A DNA stretch of 64,000 bases from Cytobacillus sp. NJ13 (GCA_030348385.1 JAUCFP010000006.1:5227720-5291719), one strand, 5' to 3'; counted from the stretch's first letter, positions 32,388 through 42,095 are shown. The notes: generated by a model from the sequence alone, not told the origin. Translations and numbers: made by a program.

Positions 32388-33160
32388 ACCAATGGTTAAC
32401 TTTATTTAAAAAAGAAATACTTGAAATGTCCAGAAATTACAAATGGATCTGGGTGCCTCTTACTTTTATTCTGATAGCTGTAAAAGAGCCGCTGACATTA
32501 TATTATATGCCTCAGATTATTGATTCTTTAGGCGGTCTTCCGGAAGGGGCAGTCATCGAGCTTCCAGTTCCTTCTGCAGGTGAAGCACTCGCTGCAAGTC
32601 TTAGCCAGTTCAATACGTTTGGTGTGCTTATTATAGTATTAATTACAATGGGGACTATTGCTGGGGAAAGGAAAAGCGGTGTGGCGGGGCTTATACTGGT
32701 GAAGCCTGTTTCATACGCCCGGTTTGTAACTTCAAAGTGGGCTGGTTCTATGATTCTCATATGGTTCTCATATTTTTTAGGTTACTTCCTCTCCTGGTAC
32801 TATGTAGGCATATTGTTTGAATTTATTCCTTTTTCGAATTTTCTCCAATCTTTCTTTGTCTATGGTATCTGGCTTACCCTTATAGTAACTGTAGTAATAC
32901 TGTTCAATACTTTTATAAAATCTCCTGGTGCGATCGGATTTATCAGTATTGGCATCATAGTCATATTAAGCCTTTTAAGCAGTTCGCTTTCTCATCTGCT
33001 GGAGTGGAGTCCGGCCCTTCTGTCTGCTTATACAAATGCTTTTATTATGGGCCGGAATTTCCCGGATGAAGTATTGCCGAGTATCATTGTATCTGTGTTT
33101 ACAATTATTCTTTCCATGCTTGCATCAATTGCTATTTTTAAAAGAAGGGAACTTGCCTGA
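32384..33160 (+). CDS. yxlG: ABC-2 type permease (YxlG-like)
   Basis: The 258-residue protein has six predicted membrane helices (first about 20-37, then from about 80) and begins LFKKEILEMSRNYKWIWVP, the standard N-terminus of ABC-2 permeases. The ERKSGVAGLILVKPVSYARFV loop (about 92-112) contacts the ATPase in such systems. Its ATG overlaps the ATPase stop, implying coupled translation. With the yxlE- and yxlF-like genes it forms a three-gene cassette equivalent to the end of the B. subtilis sigY operon. Confidence 0.87.
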   Translation: MNQWLTLFKKEILEMSRNYKWIWVPLTFILIAVKEPLTLYYMPQIIDSLGGLPEGAVIELPVPSAGEALAASLSQFNTFGVLIIVLITMGTIAGERKSGVAGLILVKPVSYARFVTSKWAGSMILIWFSYFLGYFLSWYYVGILFEFIPFSNFLQSFFVYGIWLTLIVTVVILFNTFIKSPGAIGFISIGIIVILSLLSSSLSHLLEWSPALLSAYTNAFIMGRNFPDEVLPSIIVSVFTIILSMLASIAIFKRRELA

Positions 33161-33254
33161 ATCATGGCATGTTCTTTCTTTTTGGGCATATTTGTATATA
33201 GGGAGGTAAATATTTTGGTAGTATAGCTTTAAAAGAATGAGAGGAAGATGAAGG

Positions 33255-34100
33255 GTGATCAGTGAAGCAGGTCTGGTGCTTGAAGGCGGAGGAATGCGGG
33301 GAGTATACACAGCGGGGGTTCTCGAATATTTTCTTGAACAGGACCTCTGCTTTCCTTATGTAATTGGAGTTTCTGCAGGGGCTTGCAATGCAGCTTCATA
33401 CTTGTCCAAGCAAAAGGGCAGGAATAGAATCGTGAATGTGGATTATGTTACAGATCCCCGATATATCTCATGGCGGAATTACTTTAAATCCCGTCAGTTT
33501 TTCGGGATGGATTTTATTTTTGATGAAATACCGAATAAACTTGTCCCATATCACTATGATGAGTTTTATAAAAATGAGTCTGAATTTGTCATTGGAACAA
33601 CAGATTGCCATACAGGTAAACCGGTGTATTTCAGTAAAAAAGATTACGGCAAAGATATGCTTAAGGTTTTAAAAGCATCCAGTTCCTTGCCTTTTATTGC
33701 TCCGGAGGTAGATTTTAATAGTCTGGTCCTCCTTGATGGAGGAATCAGCGACCCTATACCGATTAAAAAAGCCCAGCAAGATGGATTCAAAAAAAATATA
33801 GTAATCTTGACAAGAAACAGGGGATATTCCAAGAAGCCATCTAAATTTACTTTTATGGTCAAAAGGAAATATCCGCAATACACTGGGCTTCATAAAGCAT
33901 TGGCGGAACGCTGCCGGACCTATAATGAGACCCTCCGATATATTGAACAGGAAGAGAAGAATGGAACAGTTCTTGTCATCCAGCCGCAGGAGACATTAAC
34001 AGTGGGGCGGATGGAACGGAATCCTCAAAAACTGGAAAAGTTATATCTGCAAGGATATGAAGATGCAAGAAAATCCTTTAAGAGGATCAATCAATTTTAG
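33255..34100 (+). CDS. Patatin-like phospholipase
   Basis: The 281-residue protein has the patatin oxyanion-hole motif EGGGMRGVYTAGVLE (residues about 11-25), the nucleophile elbow GVSAG (Ser about 41) and the catalytic-Asp motif DGGISDP (about 160-166), so the Ser-Asp dyad is complete. It is probably a cytoplasmic acyl hydrolase acting on membrane lipids (YjjU/RssA relatives). The start is GTG 33255 with GAGGAAG upstream. It stands alone, with a terminator downstream. Confidence 0.88.
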   Translation: MISEAGLVLEGGGMRGVYTAGVLEYFLEQDLCFPYVIGVSAGACNAASYLSKQKGRNRIVNVDYVTDPRYISWRNYFKSRQFFGMDFIFDEIPNKLVPYHYDEFYKNESEFVIGTTDCHTGKPVYFSKKDYGKDMLKVLKASSSLPFIAPEVDFNSLVLLDGGISDPIPIKKAQQDGFKKNIVILTRNRGYSKKPSKFTFMVKRKYPQYTGLHKALAERCRTYNETLRYIEQEEKNGTVLVIQPQETLTVGRMERNPQKLEKLYLQGYEDARKSFKRINQF

Positions 34101-34104
34101 CCAA

Positions 34105-34132
34105 GCCGTATCTAATAAGATGCGGTTTTTTA
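34105..34132 (+). terminator. Terminator after the patatin gene
   Basis: CCGTATCT and AGATGCGG pair around AATA-type loop bases and lead into TTTTTT. A 14-bp palindrome, CGACAGTGCTGTCG, follows at 34156-34169 in the gap before the subtilase gene. Confidence 0.8.
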
Positions 34133-34307
34133 TTAAGGAAATAGTCTTGTCTTTTCGACAGTGCTGTCGAGGAACAAACAAAGTTTTTCATTAAGGATCA
34201 AGCTAATAGACCCAGAAAAACTTAAAAAAATGGTATTTATGTAAGAAAAATGGGTTTTAAGTATTGTTTTCTGCAAAATGACGAAGAAGTATGTCGAAAT
34301 ACAAAGA

Positions 34308-34335
34308 TTGTCGATATCTTTATTTTGAATATAAT
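34308..34335 (+). promoter_or_regulatory. SigA-type promoter of the subtilase gene
   Basis: TTGTCG-N16-TATAAT lies 35 bp upstream of the start codon, with a consensus -10. Confidence 0.6.
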
Positions 34336-34370
34336 GAAAATTAGAAAATATAAGGGGGTCTCAATAAAAA

Positions 34371-35711
34371 ATGAATATCAAGAAGGGCATCGTAACGGGT
34401 ACATTAAGTTTGGCATTAAGTGCCTCAGCGGTTTTTGCGGGTTCTGTCAGCATTGGACAAGCCCAAACGGCTGAAAAGAGTTATTTAGTCGTTTTCAAAG
34501 ATGAAGCAAAGCTTCCTGCAGGCTATACAGAATTAGTGAGAAAATCTGGAGGACAAGTAGAGAATAAGCTTGACAAATTAGGAGCTGTTGAGGTTTCATC
34601 AGAAAATCCTAATTTTCTTAATGAAATCCGGAAGTCTTCCCTGGTATTGTCTGCTGGCGCTGAAAATGTTATTTATCCCGAAGCTCCTGCAGCAGATGCA
34701 GATCTTCCATTAGATAATGCTGATTTATATAACAGTCTGCAATGGGATATCAAACAAGTAACGAATGATGGTGCGTCATGGAATCTTCCAGGAGGGACTG
34801 GAAAGACAGCTGACGGTAAAGATATCGTTGTTGGTGTAATTGACACAGGTATTGACTATAATCATCCTGATTTAAAAGAGAATTACGCATATGGCAAATC
34901 CTTTGTTCCTGGCTACCCAGATCCAATGGATGAAAACAGCCATGGAACCCATGTTGCAGGATCCATTGCAGCGAAAGGAAGAACAATGGGTGTCGGACCT
35001 GACTTGAAGGTAGCAGCATACCGTGTATTCGGTCCTGAAGGCGGCGCAGCGACTTCCCATATCGCCGAAGCTTTAATAACAGCTGCGGATGACAATGTGG
35101 ATGTTGTCAACATGTCTCTTGGCGGCTATGACTGGTTCCAGAATCCCGAATATACAACGAAGGAAACCGTAGCGGACGTGCAAATGTTTAACAGAGCCAT
35201 CAAATATGCGATTCAAAAAGGTGTTACTGTAGTTGGTTCAGCAGGCAATAACGCTGTTGATTTAAAGAGCCCGGGACAGCTGTCAGGTTCTGATAACGGT
35301 GCAACACACAGAAGCCCCAGCAGTCAATTGATGATTCGTGTATCTGCGGGAGGCGCTTTAAAGAATCTTGCTTTCTATTCCAATTACGGTGTCGGCAAAA
35401 TTGATGTCATGGCACCTGGCGGAGACTTGGGACCAAACTATGATCCAAATACTGGAGCTGGCAGAGACAATACTTATTTAGCATTAGCAACAATCCCAGG
35501 CGGCGGGTATGGGTATAAAGGCGGGACTTCTATGGCTGCTCCGAAAGTTGCGGCACTGGCTGGTGTTATCATCGCGAAACATGGGAAAGACCAAATCTCT
35601 CCTGCACAAGTAAAGCAGATCATTCAATCTTCATCAGAAGATATCTTTAAGCCTGGATACGACGAACAATCTGGCCATGGGCTAATTAATGCAGTTAATG
35701 CTTTAAAATAA
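34371..35711 (+). CDS. Secreted subtilisin-like serine protease (S8)
   Basis: The 446-residue preproprotein has a signal peptide (cleavage near GQAQT, residue about 33), an I9-like propeptide (SYLVVFKDEAKLP onward, about 37-105) and an S8 catalytic domain. The triad is Asp158 in VIDTGIDYNHPD, His191 in NSHGTHVAGSIA and Ser387 in GGTSMAAP. A conserved GSAGNN oxyanion motif lies at about 289-294. It is an extracellular protease. The ATG is 11 nt after AAGGGGGT, slightly long. It is monocistronic with its own promoter and terminator. Confidence 0.93.
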   Translation: MNIKKGIVTGTLSLALSASAVFAGSVSIGQAQTAEKSYLVVFKDEAKLPAGYTELVRKSGGQVENKLDKLGAVEVSSENPNFLNEIRKSSLVLSAGAENVIYPEAPAADADLPLDNADLYNSLQWDIKQVTNDGASWNLPGGTGKTADGKDIVVGVIDTGIDYNHPDLKENYAYGKSFVPGYPDPMDENSHGTHVAGSIAAKGRTMGVGPDLKVAAYRVFGPEGGAATSHIAEALITAADDNVDVVNMSLGGYDWFQNPEYTTKETVADVQMFNRAIKYAIQKGVTVVGSAGNNAVDLKSPGQLSGSDNGATHRSPSSQLMIRVSAGGALKNLAFYSNYGVGKIDVMAPGGDLGPNYDPNTGAGRDNTYLALATIPGGGYGYKGGTSMAAPKVAALAGVIIAKHGKDQISPAQVKQIIQSSSEDIFKPGYDEQSGHGLINAVNALK

Positions 35712-35723
35712 TTCCATCAAACG

Positions 35724-35755
35724 AGCTGGCGGAAAGTGTCCGTCAGCTTTTTTAT
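35724..35755 (+). terminator. Terminator after the subtilase gene
   Basis: AGCTGGCGG and CCGTCAGCT pair (one G-T) followed by TTTTTT. Confidence 0.85.
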
Positions 35756-35915
35756 TTGAAGGAAAATCAGCGAATAAAGATGTTAACAAAAAACTCAAAC
35801 AGACTACCTGCAGATGCTGTAATATGTACCTTTATAAAATCCTGCCAAAAATTCATTTTTTTTGGAACTATTTAATAGAATATAGAGAAATACATATAGC
35901 GGGGGAGACATACTG

Positions 35916-36695
35916 ATGAATATCCAGCAATATTACCGGAAAACAGCTGACATCTCAATAAATGCAAGCCTTGCCGCACTTGTACCTCCATTTTTCTTTC
36001 TATTGGTTTTAATAAATGAATCTCCACGGACTAATTTAATCCTTTTTCTAATCCCTTTCATCATTTATAGTTTTCTGTGCCATCAAATTCACTTGCTGAA
36101 TAAGCAAAGGGCGGACGAGATTGTGGAGAGAAATTCCAAGAAAAGCAGACAAGCCTTGCTATGCCAGTCAAATTTGATGATCGCTTTTATGCCTGCTCCT
36201 TCCCTTAGAATGGTGCTTTTTGATCCGGAAGGAAGGCAGGTTGGTGAAATCAGGGATATGAAAATGTGGAAGTTTCGATGGTTCTTGCCTTATTATTTGG
36301 ACCGGCTTTTTCCAAGAAGGCTGGAAATCTATGATCATTACGATAATCTGGAGGCATCAATCCTAATCGCTAAAAAGGGCATAGATATTTCGTTTGCGAA
36401 AGACTCCTGCAAAGAAACAATAATTAATAAAAAAGATGGATCCAAACTGGTATATGAGAATGGCTGTGATCGATATTCGATTGCTAAAACCTTTTTCCAT
36501 ACGGATTTTCAAGTTCTTGATGAGAAATCAAAAAGGATTGCACGTCTTCGCAAAGGATGGATGCCGCTTGAATGGGGGCAGCAGTTTAGGGACCCCAATA
36601 CACCTGTACTTTCCTTTGATGAGAGTCTGACAGCAAAAGAAAAGCTTAGAATTTATGCCATTTTTGCGACACTTTTTCTTTACCGCAATCACTAA
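35916..36695 (+). CDS. Membrane protein with tubby/LURP-like C-terminal domain
   Basis: The 259-residue protein has two hydrophobic segments near the N-terminus (about 19-36 and 42-58), then a charged helix and a beta-rich domain from about residue 90 (MVLFDPEGRQVGEIRDMK; KKGIDISFAKDS; KDGSKLVYENGC) reminiscent of the tubby C-terminal/LURP-one fold. I infer that fold from pattern only. The C-terminus is again hydrophobic. The start ATG follows GCGGGGGAGACATACTG. Function unknown; it lies between the protease and the thioredoxin-like gene without obvious linkage. Confidence 0.65.
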   Translation: MNIQQYYRKTADISINASLAALVPPFFFLLVLINESPRTNLILFLIPFIIYSFLCHQIHLLNKQRADEIVERNSKKSRQALLCQSNLMIAFMPAPSLRMVLFDPEGRQVGEIRDMKMWKFRWFLPYYLDRLFPRRLEIYDHYDNLEASILIAKKGIDISFAKDSCKETIINKKDGSKLVYENGCDRYSIAKTFFHTDFQVLDEKSKRIARLRKGWMPLEWGQQFRDPNTPVLSFDESLTAKEKLRIYAIFATLFLYRNH

Positions 36696-36784
36696 AACAG
36701 AGTGCACATTTATAGATTCTATATTCCCCATATAGTATGATAAGTTCAGCTAAAATATAGGGATAACAGTATAGAGGTGTTGGA

Positions 36785-37360
36785 ATGAAAAAGTTTCTAC
36801 TCGCAGCAGCAGTTATTGTCCTTTTGCTGTTTATTGTCGACAAAACAATTCTTAAGGAAAAAGGGGTAGTAGAGCAAGCCGGACAAATGCAGAAATACGA
36901 TAAAATGGATGATCCTGAAGATTTGCCTGTTGGTCTGGAGAAAGGAAATCTTGCTCCGGATTTTGAACTGACAGATATGGAAGGAAGCCCAGTAAAACTC
37001 TCCGACTACAGGGGCAAGGCAGTGCTTTTGAATTTCTGGGCAAGCTGGTGTCCTCCTTGCCGTGCGGAAATGCCGCATATGGAGAAGCTGTATAACAAGT
37101 ATAAAGATGAAAATTTCGATATTCTTGCCGTTAATCTCACAAACACAGAAAAAAATAGCGGTGACGCAGAGAAATTCGTAAAAGAGCTGGGGCTGACTTT
37201 TACAATTCCTATGGATGTAAAAGGAGAGGCGGGCTCTGACTATAATATAATGGCTTATCCCACAAGCTATTTTATTGATTCTGATGGTGTTATTAGAGAG
37301 AAAGTTTTGGGAGCTTTAAATGAAGAGTATATGGAGAAGGAGATTAAAAAGCTTCCTTAA
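36785..37360 (+). CDS. Membrane-anchored thiol-disulfide oxidoreductase (ResA/TlpA-like)
   Basis: The 191-residue protein has one N-terminal anchor helix (about 4-19) and an AlkC/TlpA-type thioredoxin domain from about residue 53 (GNLAPDFELTDMEG). The redox motif is WCPPC (Cys89, Cys92), as in ResA and StoA, with the cis-Pro in MAYPTSYFID. It reduces or oxidises extracytoplasmic thiols, for instance in cytochrome c maturation or spore cortex formation; the specific pathway is not shown by context. The ATG follows AGAGGTGTTGGA. It is monocistronic. Confidence 0.9.
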   Translation: MKKFLLAAAVIVLLLFIVDKTILKEKGVVEQAGQMQKYDKMDDPEDLPVGLEKGNLAPDFELTDMEGSPVKLSDYRGKAVLLNFWASWCPPCRAEMPHMEKLYNKYKDENFDILAVNLTNTEKNSGDAEKFVKELGLTFTIPMDVKGEAGSDYNIMAYPTSYFIDSDGVIREKVLGALNEEYMEKEIKKLP

Positions 37361-37362
37361 AT

Positions 37363-37400
37363 AAAACCGGAGAGCCATTTTAGCTCTCCGGTTTTATTTC
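37363..37400. terminator. Bidirectional terminator, ResA-like and EcsC genes
   Basis: AAAACCGGAGAGC and GCTCTCCGGTTTT form a perfect 13-bp stem with A and T tracts on both sides; the EcsC stop lies inside it. Confidence 0.93.
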
Positions 37401-38201
37401 TGTAATCATATTCTGGTGCAGACGATTAATGATTACTCTTTTTCGGTATAGCATACTGCCTGCTTCGGCAATATCATTTACGGCTGAGCGATTTATGAAA
37501 GCCCCAAACAGCAGTCCGGCTATCGGGATCAATTGGAAAAGTTTTTTCCAGCCAATTTGATCTCTGTAAGAAAACACAACTTCTCTCCATCCCTGAAGCT
37601 CTGAAACGACTTCCCTTTTTTGTCCGTCTTCTTTAGAACCAAACATGGAAAGCTGCTGCAGAATGGCTTTTTTTCCTACAATGTCACTGGAAACAAATTG
37701 CAGAATTTTTACGATGAACATTCTTTCATTCTTATCAGCTGGATCAAAGCCATAGCAAATCGCGATATCCTGCAGGGTTTTTAGCTGAATGCCAAGGAGA
37801 AGCGGGATATCAATCGTCAGGGTGAAAATCCCTCCCACCCCAGTACTCGCACCTTGCAATGCAGCGGTTCTTTTGCGGTTTGAGCTTAGCTTTTCGGCGG
37901 CTTCATTCATCTTTGATATGGGCAGGGCTTCTACATCCTGTAAGGTATGAATATTTTGTTCAGGATAATAATTCTTTAAGGCCGAAGCTGAACTTAAATA
38001 TCTTCCTCCTGATTGAATATATGTGCCAAGCTCATCAAGAATCACTCCAACTTTTTTTTGTATGAACTCCGGTGTGAATCTATCAATAAGCTTAAAAGGG
38101 AGTCTTCCCAGCTTCTCCCAAAACCATAAATCACCTTGGTCTTTTTCCCATTCTTCACATTTTTTTAATTCATTTATTAGATGTTCTCTTGGTTCAATCA
38201 T
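37380..38201 (-). CDS. EcsC family protein
   Basis: The 273-residue protein matches the EcsC family: a helical N-terminus, the glycine-rich membrane-inserting stretch GASTGVGGIFTLTIDIPLLLG (about 118-138) and the following LQDIAICYGFDPADKNER segment. The biochemical role is unknown; B. subtilis EcsC is encoded beside the EcsAB ABC transporter, but no such transporter is adjacent here. ATG 38201 is preceded by GAAGGAGAGGACTTTAAAT. It is transcribed alone towards the shared terminator. Confidence 0.87.
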   Translation of the reverse strand: MIEPREHLINELKKCEEWEKDQGDLWFWEKLGRLPFKLIDRFTPEFIQKKVGVILDELGTYIQSGGRYLSSASALKNYYPEQNIHTLQDVEALPISKMNEAAEKLSSNRKRTAALQGASTGVGGIFTLTIDIPLLLGIQLKTLQDIAICYGFDPADKNERMFIVKILQFVSSDIVGKKAILQQLSMFGSKEDGQKREVVSELQGWREVVFSYRDQIGWKKLFQLIPIAGLLFGAFINRSAVNDIAEAGSMLYRKRVIINRLHQNMITEIKPES

Positions 38202-38329
38202 ATTTAAAGTCCTCTCCTTCTTATATAATTAACTATACGGCTGTTTAAAGCAAAAGTTTCAATTCTTTCACAAGCAATTCTCTTTGTATATTCCGACTAT
38301 TCATGGTAAGATTCTTATAATAGAATAGG

Positions 38330-38490
38330 ATTTCCTTCGGGGCAGGGTGAAATTCCCAACCGGCGGTGATGAGGGTACGCCCTCTTAGTCCGTGACCCGG
38401 TTTTATTAGTAGAGATGCTTTTCTAATAAAAGCGGTGGATTTGGTGAAACTCCAAAGCCGACAGTGAAAGTCTGGATGGGAGAAGGAATG
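38330..38490 (+). promoter_or_regulatory. FMN riboswitch (RFN element)
   Basis: The conserved RFN blocks are present in order: CTTCGGGGCAGGGTGAAA, CCCAACCGGCGGT, AGTCCGTGACCC, a variable hairpin (38400-38450), GGTGAAACTCC, GCCGACAGTGAAAGTCTGGATG, and the closing GGGAGAAGGA. FMN binding should favour the downstream terminator at 38550 and switch off ribDEAH. TATAAT at 38316-38321 is the likely -10. It explains most of the 430-bp gap before ribD. Confidence 0.97.
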
Positions 38491-38549
38491 ATTATAGTAC
38501 TGCGTTCAAAAAAACCTTTTTTAAACGCTTATTTTGTCATGTGATTTTG

Positions 38550-38581
38550 CCCCGTTTCGCCTAGCTGGTGTACGGGGTTTT
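38550..38581 (+). terminator. Riboswitch-controlled terminator before ribD
   Basis: CCCCGT and ACGGGG form the stem, with TTTT after it, between the FMN aptamer and ribD. Confidence 0.8.
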
Positions 38582-38634
38582 GCCGTTTCAAACTTAATCT
38601 GGAGAAATTGTAAGGGAAGGAGGAATCAGATAAT

Positions 38635-39732
38635 TTGAACCATCAGGAATATATGAAGTTAGCCATCAGCCTGGCAGCGGCCACTAAAGGCCAAACCAGT
38701 CCTAACCCGCAGGTGGGTGCGGTTGTTGTTAAAAATGGTGAAATTCTGGGGATGGGTGCTCACCTGAAAGCAGGAACTCACCATGCTGAAGTCCATGCGA
38801 TTGCTGCAGCTGGCGATAAGGCTAAGGGCGCTGATATTTATGTCACGCTTGAGCCATGCAGCCATTTTGGCAGGACTCCGCCATGCGCAGACTTAATCAT
38901 TAATTCAGGAATTAATAGGGTTTTTATTGCTTCTGCCGATCCAAATCCTCTTGTTTCCGGCAAAGGAATTGAAAGGATGCAGGATGCCGGGATTGAAGTA
39001 GTGACCGGCTTATTGAAGGAGGAAGCAGATGCCCTAAACGAACCATTTTTCCATTTAATAAAAACAAAGACACCATATGTAACCATTAAAGCAGCCTCAT
39101 CATTTGATGGGAAAACAGCTGCAAAAACCGGTGACAGCAAATGGATTACCTCTCCAGAATCCAGGCAGGATGTACATCGGCTACGGCATGAACATGACGC
39201 AATACTTACAGGCGTAAATACGATCATTCACGATAATCCCCTTTTAACCGCCAGACTGCCCCAAGGCGGAAAAAATCCCATTCGAGTTGTATTAGATACA
39301 AATCTGAGAATTCCGGCAGACGCAAATGTCATCCGAGATCAATCTGTAAAGACCATAATTTTTACCGGTTGCGAAATAGATCGGTCAAAGGCAGAAGAGA
39401 TAAAGAAGTATGATGCTGAAGTTTTTTCTTTTCCTGCTAATGAGGTGCCGATTAAAGAAGTATTGAAAAATTTAGGTGAAAGAAATATTATGTCTTTATT
39501 TGTTGAAGGCGGATCAGAGGTTCATGCTTCATTTATAAAAAGCGGTTTCTTTCAGCAGATAATCCTTTATGTGGCTCCTAAAATTATTGGTGGCAATAAG
39601 GCGATTCCATTTATTGGCGGGGATGGTGCCGACTATGTAAAAGACGCCCCTTTACTGGAATTCACAGAAATTCAAAGGATTGGCGGAGACCTTAGAATTA
39701 CCGCAAAACCGCTGAGGGAGGCCAGGGAATAA
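38635..39732 (+). CDS. ribD: Riboflavin biosynthesis protein RibD (deaminase/reductase)
   Basis: RibD deaminates and then reduces the pyrimidine intermediate of riboflavin synthesis. The 365-residue bifunctional enzyme has the cytidine-deaminase-like domain with the zinc motifs THHAEVHAI and PCSHFGRTPPC (about 46-84) and a C-terminal DHFR-like reductase domain (ASSFDGKTAAKTGDSKWIT; FVEGGSEVHASF). TTG 38635 is used with AAGGAGG upstream; ATG 38653 is an alternative. Its stop overlaps the ribE start (TAATG). It is the first gene of a four-gene operon behind the FMN riboswitch. Confidence 0.95.
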   Translation: MNHQEYMKLAISLAAATKGQTSPNPQVGAVVVKNGEILGMGAHLKAGTHHAEVHAIAAAGDKAKGADIYVTLEPCSHFGRTPPCADLIINSGINRVFIASADPNPLVSGKGIERMQDAGIEVVTGLLKEEADALNEPFFHLIKTKTPYVTIKAASSFDGKTAAKTGDSKWITSPESRQDVHRLRHEHDAILTGVNTIIHDNPLLTARLPQGGKNPIRVVLDTNLRIPADANVIRDQSVKTIIFTGCEIDRSKAEEIKKYDAEVFSFPANEVPIKEVLKNLGERNIMSLFVEGGSEVHASFIKSGFFQQIILYVAPKIIGGNKAIPFIGGDGADYVKDAPLLEFTEIQRIGGDLRITAKPLREARE

Positions 39733-40385
39733 TGTTTACTGGAATTATTGAGGAACTGGGAACAGTAAAAAAAGTAGTTCAGCAAGGCAAGGCCATGAAA
39801 CTGACGATTCAGGCCTCCAAAGTTTTATCAGATGTTCAACTGGGGGACAGCATTTCGGTTAATGGCGTATGCCTTACAGTTACGGAATTTGCGAAAAATG
39901 AATTTTCAGCAGATGTCATGCCTGAAACATTCAAAAGTACTTCGCTTTCTGCCATTAAAGAACGAACAAAAGTTAATCTGGAGAGGGCGATGTCGGCAAA
40001 TGGCCGCTTTGGAGGGCATTTTGTGACAGGGCATGTTGATGGAACAGGTCAGATCATAAAAAAATCAGCAAGTGAAAATGCCATTTATATACAAATTTCT
40101 GTGCCGCCTGCATTAAGCCATTTGCTTATCATGAAAGGATCAATTGCCGTGGATGGGATTTCCCTGACTGTTTTCGGTAATGAAGACAATACTGTTACTG
40201 TCTCAATCATTCCCCACACAGCAAGTGAAACGGTACTCGGCTTCAAAGCAGCGGGAGACATTGTTAACCTCGAGTTCGATATGCTTGCCAAATATCTATA
40301 TTCCTTCATGAATAGGCAGCAGGAAGCCGCTTCGCCTAAAGAAGGAGTATCAGAGCGATTCCTTAAAGAGAATGGCTTCTTATAA
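39732..40385 (+). CDS. ribE: Riboflavin synthase alpha subunit RibE
   Basis: RibE dismutates two molecules of 6,7-dimethyl-8-ribityllumazine to riboflavin. The 217-residue protein consists of two lumazine-binding repeats, opening with MFTGIIEELGTV and GDSISVNGVCLTV (about 36-48) and repeated as GSIAVDGISLTVF (about 136-148), and contains GGHFVTGHVDGTG between them. It overlaps ribD by one base and is followed 25 bp later by ribBA, so it is part of the operon. Confidence 0.95.
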   Translation: MFTGIIEELGTVKKVVQQGKAMKLTIQASKVLSDVQLGDSISVNGVCLTVTEFAKNEFSADVMPETFKSTSLSAIKERTKVNLERAMSANGRFGGHFVTGHVDGTGQIIKKSASENAIYIQISVPPALSHLLIMKGSIAVDGISLTVFGNEDNTVTVSIIPHTASETVLGFKAAGDIVNLEFDMLAKYLYSFMNRQQEAASPKEGVSERFLKENGFL

Positions 40386-40410
40386 TTAGCAAAAGGAGGG
40401 TCAATCAAAC

Positions 40411-41604
40411 ATGTTCAGTGAAATAAATGAGGCATTAGAAGATTTAAAAGCAGGAAAAGTCATCATTGTCTGTGATGATGAAGACAGGGAAAATGAAGGT
40501 GATTTCCTGGCAATCGCGGAATATGCGAAACCCGATACAATCAACTTTATGGCCAAAGAAGGCAGAGGCCTGATCTGTACACCTATCACTGAGGAGCTGG
40601 CTGAAAAGCTGGAACTGAATCCAATGGCAGAAGTGAACACTGACAGCCATGGAACAGCTTTCACAGTCAGTATTGACCATGTGAAAACCACTACAGGCAT
40701 CAGTGCATTTGAGCGTGCTTTCACGATAAAGGAAATGCTTGAGGATGACGCTAAACCTTCAGACTTTTCCAGGCCGGGACATGTTTTTCCCCTAGTGGCG
40801 AAAAAGGGTGGAGTCTTAAGGCGTGCAGGCCATACAGAGGCTGCGGTTGATCTGGCTCGCCTTGCCGGTGCTGCACCAGCCGGGATTATCTGTGAAATTA
40901 TGAAAGATGATGGAACAATGGCGCGAGTGGATGACCTGGAAAAAGTGGCTGAAAAGTTTAACTTAAAAATGATTACTATTCAGCAATTGATAGAGTATCG
41001 ATTGAAGCATGACTCCATTGTAAAAAGGGAAGTGGAGATACAGCTTCCAACAGAATTTGGAGATTTTAAAGCAGTAGGCTATACAAACACAGTCGATGGA
41101 AAAGACCATGTTGCTCTTGTAAAGGGAGAAATCGATGAAAATGACCCCGTATTGCTTCGTGTTCATTCGGAATGTCTGACCGGAGATGTATTCGGGTCTA
41201 ACCGCTGTGACTGCGGACCGCAGCTTGAAGCAGCATTAGCGCAGATTGAAGAAGAAGGTCGGGGGATCCTTTTATACATGAGACAGGAAGGGCGCGGCAT
41301 TGGCCTGATCAATAAAATGAAAGCCTATAAGCTGCAGGAAGAGGGCTACGATACCGTTGAAGCAAATCATAAGCTCGGATTTAAGGACGATTTACGCGAC
41401 TATGGGGTAGGTGCACAAATCCTTAGGGATCTGGGAGTAAAAAAAATGCGCCTGCTAACCAATAATCCCCGCAAAATTGCTGGACTGGGCGGCTACGGGC
41501 TGGAGGTATCAGAACGGGTTCCTCTTCAAATGCCTGCCAAATCTGAAAATGAAAATTACTTAAAAACAAAGAAAACAAAACTTGGGCATTTATTACAATT
41601 TTAA
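40411..41604 (+). CDS. ribBA: Bifunctional DHBP synthase / GTP cyclohydrolase II
   Basis: The enzyme supplies both riboflavin precursors: 3,4-dihydroxy-2-butanone 4-phosphate from ribulose 5-phosphate, and the pyrimidine from GTP. Its 397 residues comprise an N-terminal RibB domain ([29 protein letters not shown] with [11 protein letters not shown]) and a C-terminal RibA domain with the zinc motif [15 protein letters not shown] and RQEGRGIGL. In B. subtilis the gene is called ribA. ATG 40411 follows AAAAGGAGGGTCAATCAAAC. Confidence 0.96.
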   Translation: MFSEINEALEDLKAGKVIIVCDDEDRENEGDFLAIAEYAKPDTINFMAKEGRGLICTPITEELAEKLELNPMAEVNTDSHGTAFTVSIDHVKTTTGISAFERAFTIKEMLEDDAKPSDFSRPGHVFPLVAKKGGVLRRAGHTEAAVDLARLAGAAPAGIICEIMKDDGTMARVDDLEKVAEKFNLKMITIQQLIEYRLKHDSIVKREVEIQLPTEFGDFKAVGYTNTVDGKDHVALVKGEIDENDPVLLRVHSECLTGDVFGSNRCDCGPQLEAALAQIEEEGRGILLYMRQEGRGIGLINKMKAYKLQEEGYDTVEANHKLGFKDDLRDYGVGAQILRDLGVKKMRLLTNNPRKIAGLGGYGLEVSERVPLQMPAKSENENYLKTKKTKLGHLLQF

Positions 41605-41618
41605 GGGAGCGATTAGAG

Positions 41619-42095
41619 ATGAAAAAGGTAATCGAAGGACATCTAGTAGGAACAGGATTAAAAATGGCAATTGTAGTGTCGCGTTTTAATGAATTCATTA
41701 CGGGCAAGCTTTTAAGCGGAGCGGAAGATGCACTCAAGCGCCACGGAGTAAGCGAAGAAGATGTGACAGTTGTGTGGGTTCCTGGAGCATTCGAAATCCC
41801 TCTGGCAGCTAAAAAGCTATCCCAATCCGGAAAATATGATGCAGTCATTACACTTGGCACAGTTATCCGCGGAGCAACTCCGCATTTTGATTATGTCAGC
41901 GGCGAAGTGGCTAAAGGGGTCTCTGCGACAGCATTGCAAAGCGGTGTCCCTGTTATCTTCGGTGTTCTTACAACGGACACGATTGAACAGGCAATTGAGC
42001 GTGCAGGCACCAAAGCCGGAAACAAAGGATGGGAAGCGGCTGTTGGAGCAATTGAAATGGGCAATCTTTATAGACAATTATCCGACGGTGAATAA
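41619..42095 (+). CDS. ribH: 6,7-dimethyl-8-ribityllumazine synthase RibH
   Basis: RibH condenses the RibA and RibB products to lumazine and forms the icosahedral capsid around riboflavin synthase in Bacillus. The 158-residue protein shows [30 protein letters not shown] (about 51-66) and the catalytic-His segment [12 protein letters not shown] (about 86-97). It is the last gene of the operon; a terminator follows after about 80 bp. Confidence 0.96.
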   Translation: MKKVIEGHLVGTGLKMAIVVSRFNEFITGKLLSGAEDALKRHGVSEEDVTVVWVPGAFEIPLAAKKLSQSGKYDAVITLGTVIRGATPHFDYVSGEVAKGVSATALQSGVPVIFGVLTTDTIEQAIERAGTKAGNKGWEAAVGAIEMGNLYRQLSDGE

